A stretch of DNA of 64,000 nt from Xanthostigma xanthostigma (GCA_963575645.1 OY754471.1:49168820-49232819); one strand, 5' to 3'. Shown: positions 11,317 through 23,272, counted from the first letter of the stretch. Notes: generated by a model not told the origin, from the sequence alone. Numbers and translations are program-made.

Positions 11317-11890
11317 GGGGTAGACAGAGTTGTTTATTAACTTCAAAAGATTTATTAGGGGTAGACAGAGTTGTTTTATAACTTTACAAAATTTCTTAGG
11401 GGTTGACAGAGTTGTTTATTTACTTAAAAAGATTTCTTAGGGGTAGACAGAGTTGTTTATTAACTTAAAAAGATTTCTTAGGGGTAGACAGAGTTGTTTA
11501 TTATCTTAAAAAGATTTCTTAGGGGTAGACAGAGTTTTTTATTAACTTTAAAAGATTTCTCAGGGGAAGACAGAGTTGTTAATTAACTTTAAAAGATTTG
11601 TTAGGGGTAGACAGAGTTTTTTATTAACTTTAAAAGATTTCTTAGGGGAAGACAGAGTTGTTAATTAACTTTAAAAGATTTCTTAGGGGTAGACAGAGTT
11701 CTTTATTAACTTTAAAAGATTCCTAAGGGGAAGACAGAGTTGTTAATTAACTTTAAAAGATTTCTTAGGGGTAGACAGAGTTCTTTATTAACTTTTAAAT
11801 ATTTCTTGGGGGTAAACAGAGTTATTTATTATCTTTTAAGGATTTCTTAGGGGTAGGCAGAGTTGTTTATTAACTTTAAAAGATTTCTTA
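11317..11890 (+). repeat. I-block (U1)
   Basis: Fourteen irregular monomers that start with TTAACTTCAAAAGATTTATTA and include GGGGTTGACAG, AGTTTTTTATTAAC, AGTTCTTTATTAAC, AAGATTCCTAAGG and, three times, GTTGTTAATTAAC, which contains the 10-bp palindrome GTTAATTAAC. The ordered set recurs at 23,519, 40,510 and, partly, near 50,997, 55,667, 56,786 and 58,713. It always lies between A/K monomers and, in the full copies, a B run. Confidence 0.88.
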
Positions 11891-13202
11891 GGGGTAGACG
11901 GAGTTGTTTATTTACTTAAAAAGATTTCTTAGGGGTAGACGGAGTTGTTTATTTACTTAAAAAGATTTCTTAGGGGTAGAAGGAGTTGATTATTTACTTA
12001 AAAAGATTTCTTAGGGGTAGACGGAGTTGTTTATTTACTTAAAAAGATTTCTTAGGGGTAGACGGAGTTGTTTATTTACTTAAAAAGATTTCTTAGGGGT
12101 AGACGGAGTTGTTTATTTACTTAAAAAGATTTCTTAGGGGTAGACGGAGTTGTTTATTTACTTAAAAAGATTTCTTAGGGGTAGACGGAGTTGTTTATTT
12201 ACTTAAAAAGATTTCTTAGGGGTAGACGGAGTTGTTTATTTACTTAAAAAGATTTCTTAGGGGTAGACGGAGTTGTTTATTTACTTTAAAAAATTTCTTA
12301 GGGGTAGACGAAGTTGTTTATTTACTTAAAAAGATTTCTTAGGGGTAGACGGAGTTGTTTATTTACTAAAAAAGATTTCTTAGGGGTAGACGGAGTTGTT
12401 TATTTACTTAAAAAGATTTCTTAGGGGTAGACGGAGTTGTTTATTTACTTAAAAAGATTTCTTAGGGGTAAACGGAGTTGTTCATTTACTTTAAAAGATT
12501 TCTTAGGGGTAGACGAAGTTGCTTATTTACTTAAAAAGATTTCTTAGGGGTAGACGGAGTTGTTTATTTACTAAAAAAGATTTCTTAGGGGTAGACGGAG
12601 TTGTTTATTTACTTTAAAAGATTTCTTAGGGGTAGACGGAGTTGTTTATTTACTTAAAAAGATTTTTTAGGGGTAGACGGAGTTGTTTATTTACTTAAAA
12701 AGATTTCTTAGGGGTAGACGGAGTTGATAATTAACTTAAAAAGATTTCTTAGGGGTAGAAGGAGTTGTTTTTTTACTTAAAAAGATATCTTAGGGGTAGA
12801 CGGAGTTGTTTATTTACTTAAAAAGATTTCTTAGGGGTAGACGGAGTTGTTTATTTACTTAAAAAGATTTCTTAGGGGTAGACGGAGTTGTTTATTTACT
12901 TAAAAAGATTTCTTAGGGGTAGACGGAGTTGTTTATTTATTTAAAAAGATTTCTTAGGGGTAGACGGAGTTGTTTATTTACTTAAAAAGATTTCTTAGGG
13001 GTAGACGGAGTTGTTTATTTACTTAAAAAGATTTCTTAGGGGTAGACGGAGTTGTTTATTTACTTAAAAAGATTTCTTAGGGGTAGACGGAGTTGTTTAT
13101 TTACTTAAATAGATTTCTTAGGGGTAGACGGAGTTGTTTATTTACTTAAAAAGATTTCTTAGGGGTAGACCGAGTTGTTTATTTACTTAAAAAGATTTCT
13201 TA
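11891..13202 (+). repeat. Long B-type run, 32 copies (U1)
   Basis: Exactly 1,312 bp, or 32 monomers, with GACGGAG and TTTACTTAAAAAG. Private variants give an order: AAGGAGTTGATTATTT, GACGAAG, GTTCATTTAC, GTTGCTTATT, GAGTTGATAATTAAC, TTATTTATTTAAAAAG, TTAAATAG and a last member with GACCGAG. U2 has the same 32 in the same order. The run carries one CpG per 41 bp in most members. Confidence 0.92.
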
Positions 13203-13571
13203 GGGGAAGACAGAGTTGTTTATTGACTTTAAAAGATTTCTTAGGGGAAGACAGAGTTGTTTATTGACTTTAAAAGATTTCTTAGAGGAAGACAAAGTTG
13301 TTTATTGACTTTAAAAGATTTCTTAGGGGAAGACAGAGTTGTTTATTGACTTTAAAAGATTTCTTAGGGGAAGACAGAGTTGTTTATTGACTTTAAAAGA
13401 TTTCTTAGGGGAAGACAGAGTTGTTTATTGACTTTAAAAGATTTCTTAGGGGAAGACAGAGTTGTTTATTGACTTTAAAAGATTTCTTAGGGGAAGACAG
13501 AGTTGTTTATTGACTTTAAAAGATTTCTTAGGGGAAGACAGAGTTGTTTATTGACTTTAAAAGATTTCTTA
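13203..13571 (+). repeat. C-type run, nine copies (U1)
   Basis: Nine C monomers with the third carrying TTAGAGGAAGACAAAG, as in U0 and U2. It joins the long B run to the alpha module. Confidence 0.92.
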
Positions 13572-13855
13572 GGGGTAGGCAGAGTTGTTTATTAACTATT
13601 AAAGATTTCTTAGGGGTAGGCAGAGTTGCTTATTACCTTAAAAGATTTCTTAGGGGTAGGCAGATTTGTTTATTAACTTTAAAAGATTTCTTAGGGGTAG
13701 GAAGAGTTGTTTATTAACTTTAAAAGATTTCTTAGGGGTAGGCAGAGTTGTTTATTAACTTTAAAAGATTTCTTAGGGGTAGGCAGAGTTGTTTATTAAC
13801 TTTAAAAGATTAAAGGGGTAGGCAGAGTTGTTTATTAATTTTAAAAGATTTCTTA

Positions 13856-13896
13856 GGGGTAGACGGAGTTGTTTTATAACTAAAAAATATATCTTA
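13856..13896 (+). repeat. Marker G, module alpha of U1
   Basis: Alpha-lineage landmark: a 39-bp monomer (GATTAAAGGGG) lies before it and AGAGTTTATTATTA after it. It is 8,230 bp from the U0 copy and 12,202 bp from the U2 copy. Confidence 0.93.
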
Positions 13897-14631
13897 GGGG
13901 AAGACAGAGTTGTTTATTAACTTTAAAAGATTTCTTAGGGGTAGACAGAGTTTATTATTATTTTTTAAAGATTTCTTAAGGGTAGACGGAGTTGTTTATT
14001 AATTTTAAAAGATTTCTCAGAGGTAGACAGAGTTGTTTATTATTTTTAAAAAATTTCTTAGGGGTAGACAGAGTTGTTTATTAACTTTAAAAGATTTCTT
14101 AGGGGTAGACAGAGTTGTTTATTAACTTTACAAAATTTCTTAGGGGTAGACAGAGTTGTTTATTAACTTAAAAAGATTTCTTAGGGGTAGACAGAGTTGT
14201 TTATTAACTTTAAAAGATTTCTTAGGAGTAGACAGAGTTGTTTATTAACTTCAAAAATTTCTTAGGGGTAGACAGAGTTGTTTATTAACTTTAAAACATT
14301 TCTTAGGGGTAGGCAGAGTTGTTTATTAACTTTAAAAGATTAAAGGGGTAGGCAGAGTTGTTTATTAATTTTAAAAGATTTCTTAGGGGTAGACAGAGTT
14401 GTTTATTAACTTAAAAAGATTTCTTAGGAGTAGATTGAGTTGTTTATTAACTTAAAAAGATTTCTTAGGGGTAGACAGAGTTGTTTATTAACTTAAAAAG
14501 ATTTCTTAGGGGTAGACAGAGTTGTTTATTAACTTTAAAACATTTCTTAGGGGTAGGCAGAGTTGTTTATTAACTTTAAAAGATTTCTTAGGGGTAGGCA
14601 GAGTTGTTTATTTACTTAAAAAGATTTCTTA

Positions 14632-15041
14632 GGGGTAGACGGAGTTGTTCATTTACTTAAAAAGATTTCTTAGGGGTAGACGGAGTTGCTTATTTACTTT
14701 AAAAGATTTCTTAGGGGTAGACGGAGTTGTTTATTTACTAAAAAAGATTTCTTAGGGGTAGACGGAGTTCTTAATTTACTTAAAAAGATTTCTTAGGGGT
14801 AGACGGAGTTGTTTATTTACTTAAAAAGATTTCTTAGGGGTAGACGGAGTTGTTTATTTACTTAAAAAGATTTCTTAGGGGCAGACGGAGTTGTTTATTT
14901 ACTTAAAAAGATTTCTTAGGGGTAGACGGAGTTGTTTATTTACTCAAAAAGATTTCTTAGGGGTAGACGGAGTTGTTTATTTACTTAAAAAGATTTCTTA
15001 GGGGTAGACGGAGTTGTTTATTTACTTAAAAAGATTTCTTA
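14632..15041 (+). repeat. B-type run, ten copies (U1 alpha)
   Basis: Ten B monomers with the same variant order as 6,402-6,811 (GTTCATT, GTTGCTT, TTCTTAATT, GGGGCAGACGG). TTTACTCAAAAAG near 14,940 is shared with U2 only, another sign that U1 and U2 are sisters. Confidence 0.9.
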
Positions 15042-15205
15042 GGGGTAGACGGAGTTGTTTATTAACTTTAAAAGATTTCTTAGGGGTAGGCAGAGTTGTT
15101 TATTAACTTTAAAAGATTTCTTAGGGGTAGGCAGAGTTGTTTATTAACTTTAAAAGATTTCTTAGGGGTAGGCAGAGTTGTTTATTAATTTTAAAAGATT
15201 TCTTA

Positions 15206-15246
15206 GGGGTAGACGGAGTTGTTTTATAACTAAAAAATATATCTTA
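15206..15246 (+). repeat. Marker G, module beta of U1
   Basis: Beta-lineage landmark followed by the complete five-monomer cassette ending TTTCTCAGAGG. It lacks the TTTGTT change seen in U0. GAGTTGTTTATTATTTTTTA follows. Confidence 0.93.
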
Positions 15247-15819
15247 GGGGAAGACAGAGTTGTTTATTAACTTTAAAAGATTTCTTAGGGGTAGACAGAG
15301 TTGTTTATTATTTTTTAAAGATTTCTTAAGGGTAGACAGAGTTGTTTATTAATTTTAAAAGATTTCTCAGAGGTAGACAGAGTTGTTTATTATTTTTAAA
15401 AGATTTCTTAGGGGTAGACAGAGTTGTTTATTAACTTTCAAAGATTTCTTAGGGGTAGACAGAGTTGTTTATTAACTTTACAAAATTTCTTAGGGGTAGA
15501 CAGAGTTGTTTATTAACTTAAAAAGATTTCTTAGGGGTAGACAGAGTTGTTTATTAACTTAAAAAGATTTCTTAGAGGTAGACAGAGTTGTTTATTAACT
15601 TAAAAAATTTCTTAGGGGTAGACAGAAATGTTTATTAACTTAAAAAGATTTCTTAGGGGTAGACGGAGTTGTTTATTTACTTAAAAAGATTTCTTAGGGG
15701 TAGACGGAGTTGTTTATTTACTTAAAAAGAATTCTTAGGGGTAGACGGAGTTGTTTATTTACTTAAAAAGATTTCTTAGGGGTAGACGGAGTTGTTTATT
15801 TACTTTAAAAGATTTCTTA

Positions 15820-16147
15820 GGGGAAGACAGAGTTGTTTATTGACTTTAAAAGATTTCTTAGGGGAAGACAGAGTTGTTTGTTGACTTTAAAAGATTTCTT
15901 AGGGGAAGACAGAGTTGTTTATTGACTTTAAAAGATTTCTTAGGGGAAGACAGAGTTGTTTATTGACTTTAAAAGATTTCTTAGGGGAAGACAGAGTTGT
16001 TTATTGACTTTAAAAGATTTCTTAGGGGAAGACAGAGTTGTTTATTGACTTTAAAAGATTTCTTAGGGGAAGACAGAGTTGTTTATTGACTTTAAAAGAT
16101 TTCTTAGGGGAAGACAGAGTTGTTTATTAATTTTAAAAGATTTCTTA
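15820..16147 (+). repeat. C-type run with terminal C/K hybrid (U1)
   Basis: Seven C monomers, then at 16,107 a hybrid with a C head (GGGGAAGAC) and a K tail (TTATTAATTTT). U0 and U2 have nine C monomers and a separate K monomer here. The hybrid marks an 82-bp deletion by unequal exchange inside a monomer, private to U1. Confidence 0.88.
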
Positions 16148-16515
16148 GGGGTAGGAAGAGTTGTTTATTTACTTTAAAAGATTTCTTAGGGGTAGGCAGA
16201 GTTGTTTATTAACTTTTAAGGATTTCTTAGGGGTAGGCAGAGTTGTTTATTACCTTAAAAGATTTCTTTGGGGTAGGCAGAGTTGTTTATTAACTTTAAA
16301 AGATTTCTTAGGGGTAGGCAGAGTTGTTTATTAACTTTAAAAGATTTCTTAGGGGTAGGCAGAGTTGTTTATTAACTTTAAAAGATTTCTTAGGGGTAGG
16401 AAGAGTTTTTTATTAACTTTAAAAGATTTCTTAGGGGTAGGCAGAGTTGTTTATCAACTTTAAAAGATTTCTTAGGGGTAGGCAGAGTTGTTTATTATTT
16501 TTAAAAGATTTCTTA

Positions 16516-16556
16516 GGGGTAGACGGAGTTGTTTTATAACTAAAAAATATATCTTA
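16516..16556 (+). repeat. Marker G, module gamma of U1
   Basis: Gamma-lineage landmark. The next monomer is a fusion, GGGGAAGAC with a long T-rich TTTTAAAG tail, so one monomer of the usual cassette is missing. This fused form marks gamma at 28,800, 35,596, 37,890 and 46,041. In U1 alone the tail reads TTTATTTTTTTTTAAAG. Confidence 0.92.
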
Positions 16557-18275
16557 GGGGAAGACAGAGTTGTTTATTTTTTTTTAAAGATTTCTTAAGG
16601 GTAGACAGAGTTGTTTATTAATTTTAAAAGATTTCTCAGAGGTAGACAGAGTTGTTTATTATTTTTAAAAGATTTCTTAGGGGTAGACAGAGTTGTTTAT
16701 TAATTTTAAAAGATTTCTTAGGGGTAGACAGAGTTGTTTATTAACTTTACAAAATTTCTTAGGGGTAGACAGAGTTGTTTATTAACTTAAAAAGATTTCT
16801 TAGGGGTAAACAGAGTTGTTTATTAACTTAAAAAGATTTCTTAGGGGTAGACAGAGTTGTTTTTTAACTTAAAAAATTACTTAGGGGTAGACATAGTTGT
16901 TTATTAACTTAAAAAGATTTCTTAGGGGTAGACAGAGTTGTTTATTAACTTAAAAAGATTTCTTAGAAAAAGACAGAGTTGTTTATTAACTTAAAAAGAT
17001 TTCTTAGGGGTAGACAGAGTTGTTTATTAACTTTAAAAGATTTCTTAGGGGTAGACAGAGTTGTTTATTAATTTTAAAAGATTTCTTAGGGGTAGGCAGA
17101 GTTGTTTATTAACTTTAAAAGATTTCTTAGGGGTAGGCAGAGTTGTTTATTTACTTAAAAAGATTTCTTAGGGGTAGACGGAGTTGTTCATTTACTTAAA
17201 AAGATTTCTTAGGGGTAGACGGAGTTGCTTATTTACTTAAAAAGATTTCTTAGGGGTGGACGGAGTTGTTTATTTACTAAAAAAGATTTCTTAGGGGTAG
17301 ACGGAGTTGTTTATTTACTTAAAAAGATTTCTTAGGGGTAGACGGAGTTGTTTATTTACTTAAAAAGATTTCTTAGTGGTAGACGGAGTTGTTTATTTAC
17401 TTAAAAAGATTTCTTAGGGGTAGACGGAGTTGTTTATTAACTTAAAAAGATTTCTTAGGGGTAGACGGAGTTGTTTATTTACTTAAAAAGATTTCTTAGG
17501 GGTAGACGGAGTTGTTTATTTACTTTAAAAGATTTCTTAGGGGTAGACGGAGTTGTTTATTTACTTAAAAGATTTCTTAGGGGTAGACGGAGTTGTTAAT
17601 TTACTTAAAAAGATTTCTTAGGGGTAGACGGAGTTGTTTATTTACTTAAAAAGATTTCTTAGGGGTAGACGGAGTTGTTAATTTACTTAAAAAGATTTCT
17701 TAGGGGTAGACGGAGTTGTTTATTTACTTAAAAAGATTTCTTAGAGGTAGACGGAGTTGTTTATTCACTTAAAAGGATTTCTTAGGGGTAGACGGAGTTG
17801 TTTATTTACTTAAAAAGATTTCTTAGGGGTAGACGGAGTTGTTTATTGACTTTAAAAGATTTCTTAGGGGAAGACAGAGTTGTTTATTGACTTTAAAAGA
17901 TTTCTTAGGGGAAGACAGAGTTGTTTATTGACTTTAAAAATTTCTTAGGGGAAGACAGAGTTGTTTATTGACTTTAAAAGATTTCTTAGGGGGAGACAGA
18001 GTTGTTTATTGACTTTAAAAGATTTCTTAGGGGAAGACAGAGTTGTTTATTGACTTTAAAAGATTTCTTAGGGGAAGACAGAGTTGTTTATTGACTTTAA
18101 AAGCTTTCTTAGGGGAAGACAGAGTTGTTTATTGACTTTAAAAGATTTCTTAGGGGAAGACAGAGTTGTTTATTGACTTTAAAAGATTTCTTAGGGGAAG
18201 ACAAAGTTGTTTATTGACTTTAAAAGATTTCTTAGGGGAAGACAGAGTTGTTTATTGACTTTAAAAGATTTCTTA

Positions 18276-19914
18276 GGGGTAGGCAGAGTTGTTTATTAAT
18301 TTTAAAAGATTTCTTAGGGGTAGGAAGAGTTGTTTATTTACTTTAAAAGATTTCTTAGGGGTAGGCAGAGTTGTTTATTAACTTTTAAAGATATCTTAGG
18401 GGTAGGCAGAGTTGTTTATTAACTTTAAAAGATTTCTTAGGGGTAGGCAGAGTTGTTTATTAACTTTAAAAGATATCTTAGGGGTAGGCAGAGTTGTTTA
18501 TTAACTTTAAAAGATTTCTTAGGGGTAGACAGAGTTGTTTATTATTTTTTAAAGATTTCTTAAGGGTAGACAGAGTTGTTTATTAATTTTAAAAGATTTC
18601 TCAGAGGTAGACAGAGTTGTTTATTATTTTTAATAGATTTCTTAGAGGTAGACAGAGTTGTTTATTAACTTCAAAAGATTTCTTAGGGGTAGACAGAGTT
18701 GTTTATTAACTTTACAAAATATCTTAGGGGTAGACAGAGTTGTTTATTAACTTTACAAAATTTCTTAGGGGTAGACAGAGTTGTTTATTAACTTTACAAA
18801 ATTTCTTAGGGGTAGGCAGATTTGTTTATTAACTTTACAAGATTTCTTAGGGGTAGGCAGAGTTGTTTATTAACTTTAAAAGATTTCTTAGGGGTAGGCA
18901 GAGTTGTTTCTTAACCTTAAAAGATTTCTTAGGGGTAGGCAGAGTTGTTTATTAATTTTAAAAGATTTCTTAGGGGTAGACGGAGTTGTTTTATAACTAA
19001 AAAATATATCTTAGGGGAAGACAGAGTTGTTTATTAACTTTAAAAGATTTCTAAGGGGTAGACAGAGTTGTTTATTAACTTTAAAAGATTTCTTAGGGGT
19101 AGACTGAGTTGTTTATTAACTTAAAAAGGTTTCTTAGGGGTCAACAGAGTTGTTTATTTACTTAAAAAGATTTCTTAGGGGTAGACGGAGTTGTTTATTT
19201 ACTTAAAAAGATTTCTTAGGGGTAGACGGAGTTGTTTATTTATTTAAAAAGATTTCTTAGGGGTAGACGGAGTTGTTTATTTACTTAAAAAGATTTCTTA
19301 AGGGTAGACGGAGTTGTTTATTTACTTAAAAAGATTTCTTAGGGGTAGACGGAGTTGTTTATTTACTTAAAAAGATTTCTTAGGGGTAGACGGAGTTGTT
19401 TATTTACTTAAAAAGATTTCTTAGGGGTAGACGGAGTTGTTTATTTACTTAAAAAATTTCTTAGGGGTAGACCGAGTTGTTTATTTATTTAAAGAGATTT
19501 CTTAGGGGAAGACAGAGTTGTTTATTGACTTTAAAAGATTTCTTAGGGGAAGACAGAGTTCTTTATTGACTTTAAAAGATTTCTTAGGGGAAGACAAAGT
19601 TGTTTATTGACTTTAAAAGATTTCTTAGGGGAAGACAGAGTTGTTTATTGACTTTAAAAGATTTCTTAGGGGAAGACAGAGTTGTTTATTGACTTTAAAA
19701 GATTTCTTAGGGGAAGACAGAGTTGTTTATTGACTTTAAAAGATTTCTTAGGGGAAGACAGAGTTGTTTATTGACTTTAAAAGATTTCTTAGGGGAAGAC
19801 AGAGTTGTTTATTGACTTTAAAAGATTTCTTAGGGGAAGACAGAGTTGTTTATTGACTTTAAAAGATTTCTTAGGGGAAGACAGAGTTATTTATTGACTT
19901 TAAAAGATTTCTTA
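18276..19914 (+). repeat. Epsilon module of U1
   Basis: Starts K (GGCAGAG, TTAATTTT) and GGAAGAG monomers, has TTTTAAAGATATC and D monomers, the G marker at 18,973, a B run ending GACCGAG with TTTATTTAAAGAG, and ten C monomers from 19,505. Its counterpart is 30,560-32,158 at +12,284 bp. Confidence 0.88.
18973..19013 (+). repeat. Marker G, module epsilon of U1
   Basis: Landmark followed by GGGGAAGAC...TTAAC, then GATTTCTAAGGGG and GACTGAG with AAAAAGGTTTC, and not the usual H cassette. The replacement of the cassette defines epsilon, shared only with 31,257. The sequence after the marker resembles 48,150-48,250. Confidence 0.9.
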
Positions 19915-20446
19915 GGGGTAGGCAGAGTTGTTTATTAATTTTAAAAGATTTCTTAGGGGTAGGAAGAGTTGTTTATTTACTTTAAAAGATTTCTTAGGGG
20001 TAGGCAGAGTTGTTTATTAACTTTTAAGGATTTCTTAGGGGTAGGCAGAGTTGTTTATTACCTTAAAAGATTTCTTTGGGGTAGGCAGAGTTGTTTATTA
20101 ACTTTAAAAGATTTCTTAGGGGTAGGCAGAGTTGTTTATTAACTTTAAAAGATTTCTTAGGGGTAGGCAGAGTTGTTTATTAACTTTAAAAGATTTCTTA
20201 GGGGTAGGCAGAGTTGTTTATTAACTTTAAAAGATTTCTTAGGGGTAGGCAGAGTTGTTTATTAACTTTAAAAGATTTCTTAGGGGTAGACAGAGTTGTT
20301 TATTATTTTTTAAAGATTTCTTAAGGGTAGACAGAGTTGTTTATTAATTTTAAAAGATTTCTCAGAGGTAGACAGAGTTGTTTATTATTTTTAAAAGATT
20401 TCTTAGGGGTAGACAGAGTTGTTTATTAACTTTCAAAGATTTCTTA

Positions 20447-20733
20447 GGGGTAGACAGAGTTGTTTATTAACTTTACAAAATTTCTTAGGGGTAGACAGAG
20501 TTGTTTATTAACTTTACAAAATTTCTTAGGGGTAGACAGAGTTGTTTATTAACTTTACAAAATTTCTTAGGGATAGACAGAGTTGTTTATTAACTTTACA
20601 AAATTTCTTAGGGGTAGACAGAGTTGTTTATTAACTTTACAAAATTTCTTAGGGGTAGACAGAGTTGTTTATTAACTTTACAAAATTTCTTAGGGGTAGA
20701 CAGAGTTGTTTATTAACTTTACAAAATTTCTTA
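20447..20733 (+). repeat. D-type run, seven copies (U2)
   Basis: Third copy of the seven-member D run with GGGATAGAC in the fourth. It lies 11,956 bp after the U1 run, and I saw no difference between the two. Confidence 0.92.
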
Positions 20734-21265
20734 GGGGAAGACAGAGTTGTTTATTGTCTTTAAAAGATTTCTTAGGGGAAGACAGAGTTGTTTATTGACT
20801 TTAAAAAATTTCTTAGGGGAAGACAGAGTTGTTTATTGACTTTAAAAGATTTCTTAGGGGAAGACAGAGTTGTTTATTGACTTTAAAAGATTTCTTAGGG
20901 GTAGGCAGAGTTGTTTATTACTTTTAAAAGATTTCTTAGGGGTAGGCAGAGATGTTTATTTACTTTAAAAGATTTCTTAGGGGTAGGCAGAGTTGTTTAT
21001 TAACTTTTAAGGATTTCTTAGGGGTAGGCAGAGTTGTTTATTACCTTAAAAGATTTCTTAGGGGTAGGCAGAGTTGTTTATTAACTTTAAAAGATTTCTT
21101 AGGGGTAGGCAGAGTTGTTTATTAACTTTAAAAGATTTCTTAGGGGTAGGAAGAGTTGTTTGTTAACTTTAAAAGATTTCTTAGGGGTAGGCAGAGTTGT
21201 TTATTAACTTTAAAAGATTTCTTAGGGGTAGGCAGAGTTGTTTATTATTTTTAAAAGATTTCTTA

Positions 21266-21306
21266 GGGGTAGACGGAGTTGTTTTATAACTAAAAAATAT
21301 ATCTTA
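21266..21306 (+). repeat. Marker G, module delta of U2
   Basis: Delta-lineage landmark, 11,956 bp from its U1 partner, again directly before the 819-bp tandem pair. Confidence 0.93.
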
Positions 21307-22944
21307 GGGGAAGACAGAGTTGTTTATTAACTTTAAAAGATTTCTTAGGGGTAGACAGAGTTGTTTATTATTTTTTAAAGATTTCTTAAGGGTAGACAGA
21401 GTTGTTTATTAATTTTAAAAGATTTCTCAGAGGTAGACAGAGTTGTTTATTATTTTTAAAAGATTTCTTAGGGGTAGACAGAGTTGTTTATTAACTTTAA
21501 AAGATTTCTTAGGGGTAGACAGAGTTGTTTATTAACTTTACAAAATTTCTTAGGGGTAGACAGAGTTGTTTATTAACTTTAAAAGATTTCTTAGGGGTAG
21601 ACAGAGTTGTTTATTAACTTTAAAAGATTTCTTAGGGGTAGGCAGAGTTGTTTATTAACTTTAAAAGATTTCTTAGGGGTAGGCAGAGTTGTTTATTTAC
21701 TTAAAAAGATTTCTTAGGGGAAGACGGAGTTGTTTATTTACTTAAAAAGATTTCTTAGGGGTAGACGGAGTTGTTTATTTACTTAAAAGATTTCTTAGGG
21801 GTAGACGGAGTTGTTAATTTGTTTAAAAAGATTTCTTAGGGGTAGACGGAGTTGTTTATTTACTTAAAAAGATTTCTAAGGGGTAGACGGAGTTGTTTAT
21901 TTACTTAAAAAGATTTCTTAGGGGTAGACGGAGTTGTTTATATACTTAAAAAGATTTCTTAAGGGTAGACGGAGTTGTTTATTTACTTAAAAGGATTTCT
22001 TAGGGGTAGACGGAGTTGTTTATTTACTTAAAAAGATTTCTTAGGGGTAGACGGAGTTGTTTATTGACTTTAAAAGATTTCTTAGGGGAAGACAGAGTTG
22101 TTTATTGACTTTAAAAGATTTCTTAGGGGAAGACAGAGTTGTTTATTAACTTTAAAAGATTTCTTAGGGGTAGACAGAGTTGTTTATTATTTTTTAAAGA
22201 TTTCTTAAGGGTAGACAGAGTTGTTTATTAATTTTAAAAGATTTCTCAGAGGTAGACAGAGTTGTTTATTATTTTTAAAAGATTTCTTAGGGGTAGACAG
22301 AGTTGTTTATTAACTTTAAAAGATTTCTTAGGGGTAGACAGAGTTGTTTATTAACTTTACAAAATTTCTTAGGGGTAGACAGAGTTGTTTATTAACTTTA
22401 AAAGATTTCTTAGGGGTAGACAGAGTTGTTTATTAACTTTAAAAGATTTCTTAGGGGTAGGCAGAGTTGTTTATTAACTTTAAAAGATTTCTTAGGGGTA
22501 GGCAGAGTTGTTTATTTACTTAAAAAGATTTCTTAGGGGAAGACGGAGTTGTTTATTTACTTAAAAAGATTTCTTAGGGGTAGACGGAGTTGTTTATTTA
22601 CTTAAAAGATTTCTTAGGGGTAGACGGAGTTGTTAATTTGTTTAAAAAGATTTCTTAGGGGTAGACGGAGTTGTTTATTTACTTAAAAAGATTTCTTAGG
22701 GGTAGACGGAGTTGTTTATTTACTTAAAAAGATTTCTTAGGGGTAGACGGAGTTGTTTATTTACTTAAAAAGATTTCTTAAGGGTAGACGGAGTTGTTTA
22801 TTTACTTAAAAGGATTTCTTAGGGGTAGACGGAGTTGTTTATTTACTTAAAAAGATTTCTTAGGGGTAGACGGAGTTGTTTATTGACTTTAAAAGATTTC
22901 TTAGGGGAAGACAGAGTTGTTTATTGACTTTAAAAGATTTCTTA
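21307..22944 (+). repeat. 819-bp tandem pair in U2
   Basis: Two 819-bp copies (boundary at 22,126) matching 9,351-10,988. Copy-specific variants are kept: TTTCTAAGGGG and TATATACTT are in the first copy of both units only. That pattern requires the pair to have been duplicated as a unit. Confidence 0.9.
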
Positions 22945-23026
22945 GGGGAAGACAGAGTTGTTTATTGACTTTAAAAGATTTCTTAGGGGAAGACAGAGTT
23001 GTTTATTGACTTTAAAAGATTTCTTA

Positions 23027-23272
23027 GGGGTAGGCAGAGTTGTTTATTAACTTTAAAAGATTTCTTAGGGGTAGGCAGAGTTGTTTATTTACTTAAAAAG
23101 ATTTCTTAGGGGAAGACGGAGTTGTTTATTGACTTTAAAAGATTTCTTAGGGGAAGACAGAGTTGTTTATTGACTTTAAAAGATTTCTTAGGGGAAGACA
23201 GAGTTGTTTATTGACTTTAAAAGATTTCTTAGGGGAAGACAGAGTTGTTTATTGACTTTAAAAGATTTCTTA
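23027..23272 (+). repeat. Six-monomer insertion in U2
   Basis: U1 has six C monomers between its 819-bp pair and the next K monomer; U2 has twelve monomers. The extra 246 bp begin with an A monomer, an A/B hybrid and a GGGGAAGACGGAG...TTGAC hybrid, then C. The first three match the order at about 21,633-21,755, where a GGGGAAGACGG monomer follows the same A pair, so the insert probably derives from the neighbouring 819-bp segment. Confidence 0.82.

Larger units (their letters stand above)
7959..19914 (+). repeat. Higher-order unit U1 (11,956 bp)
   Basis: A multi-module block whose copy follows at once as U2. Offsets between equivalent landmarks are 11,956 bp at the left (markers at 9,310 and 21,266), 12,202 in the middle (13,856 to 26,058; 15,206 to 27,408) and 12,284 at the right (16,516 to 28,800; 18,973 to 31,257). 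The steps come from a 246-bp insertion in U2 and an 82-bp loss in U1. Module order is delta, I-block, 32-copy B run, alpha, beta, gamma, epsilon. Confidence 0.92.
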
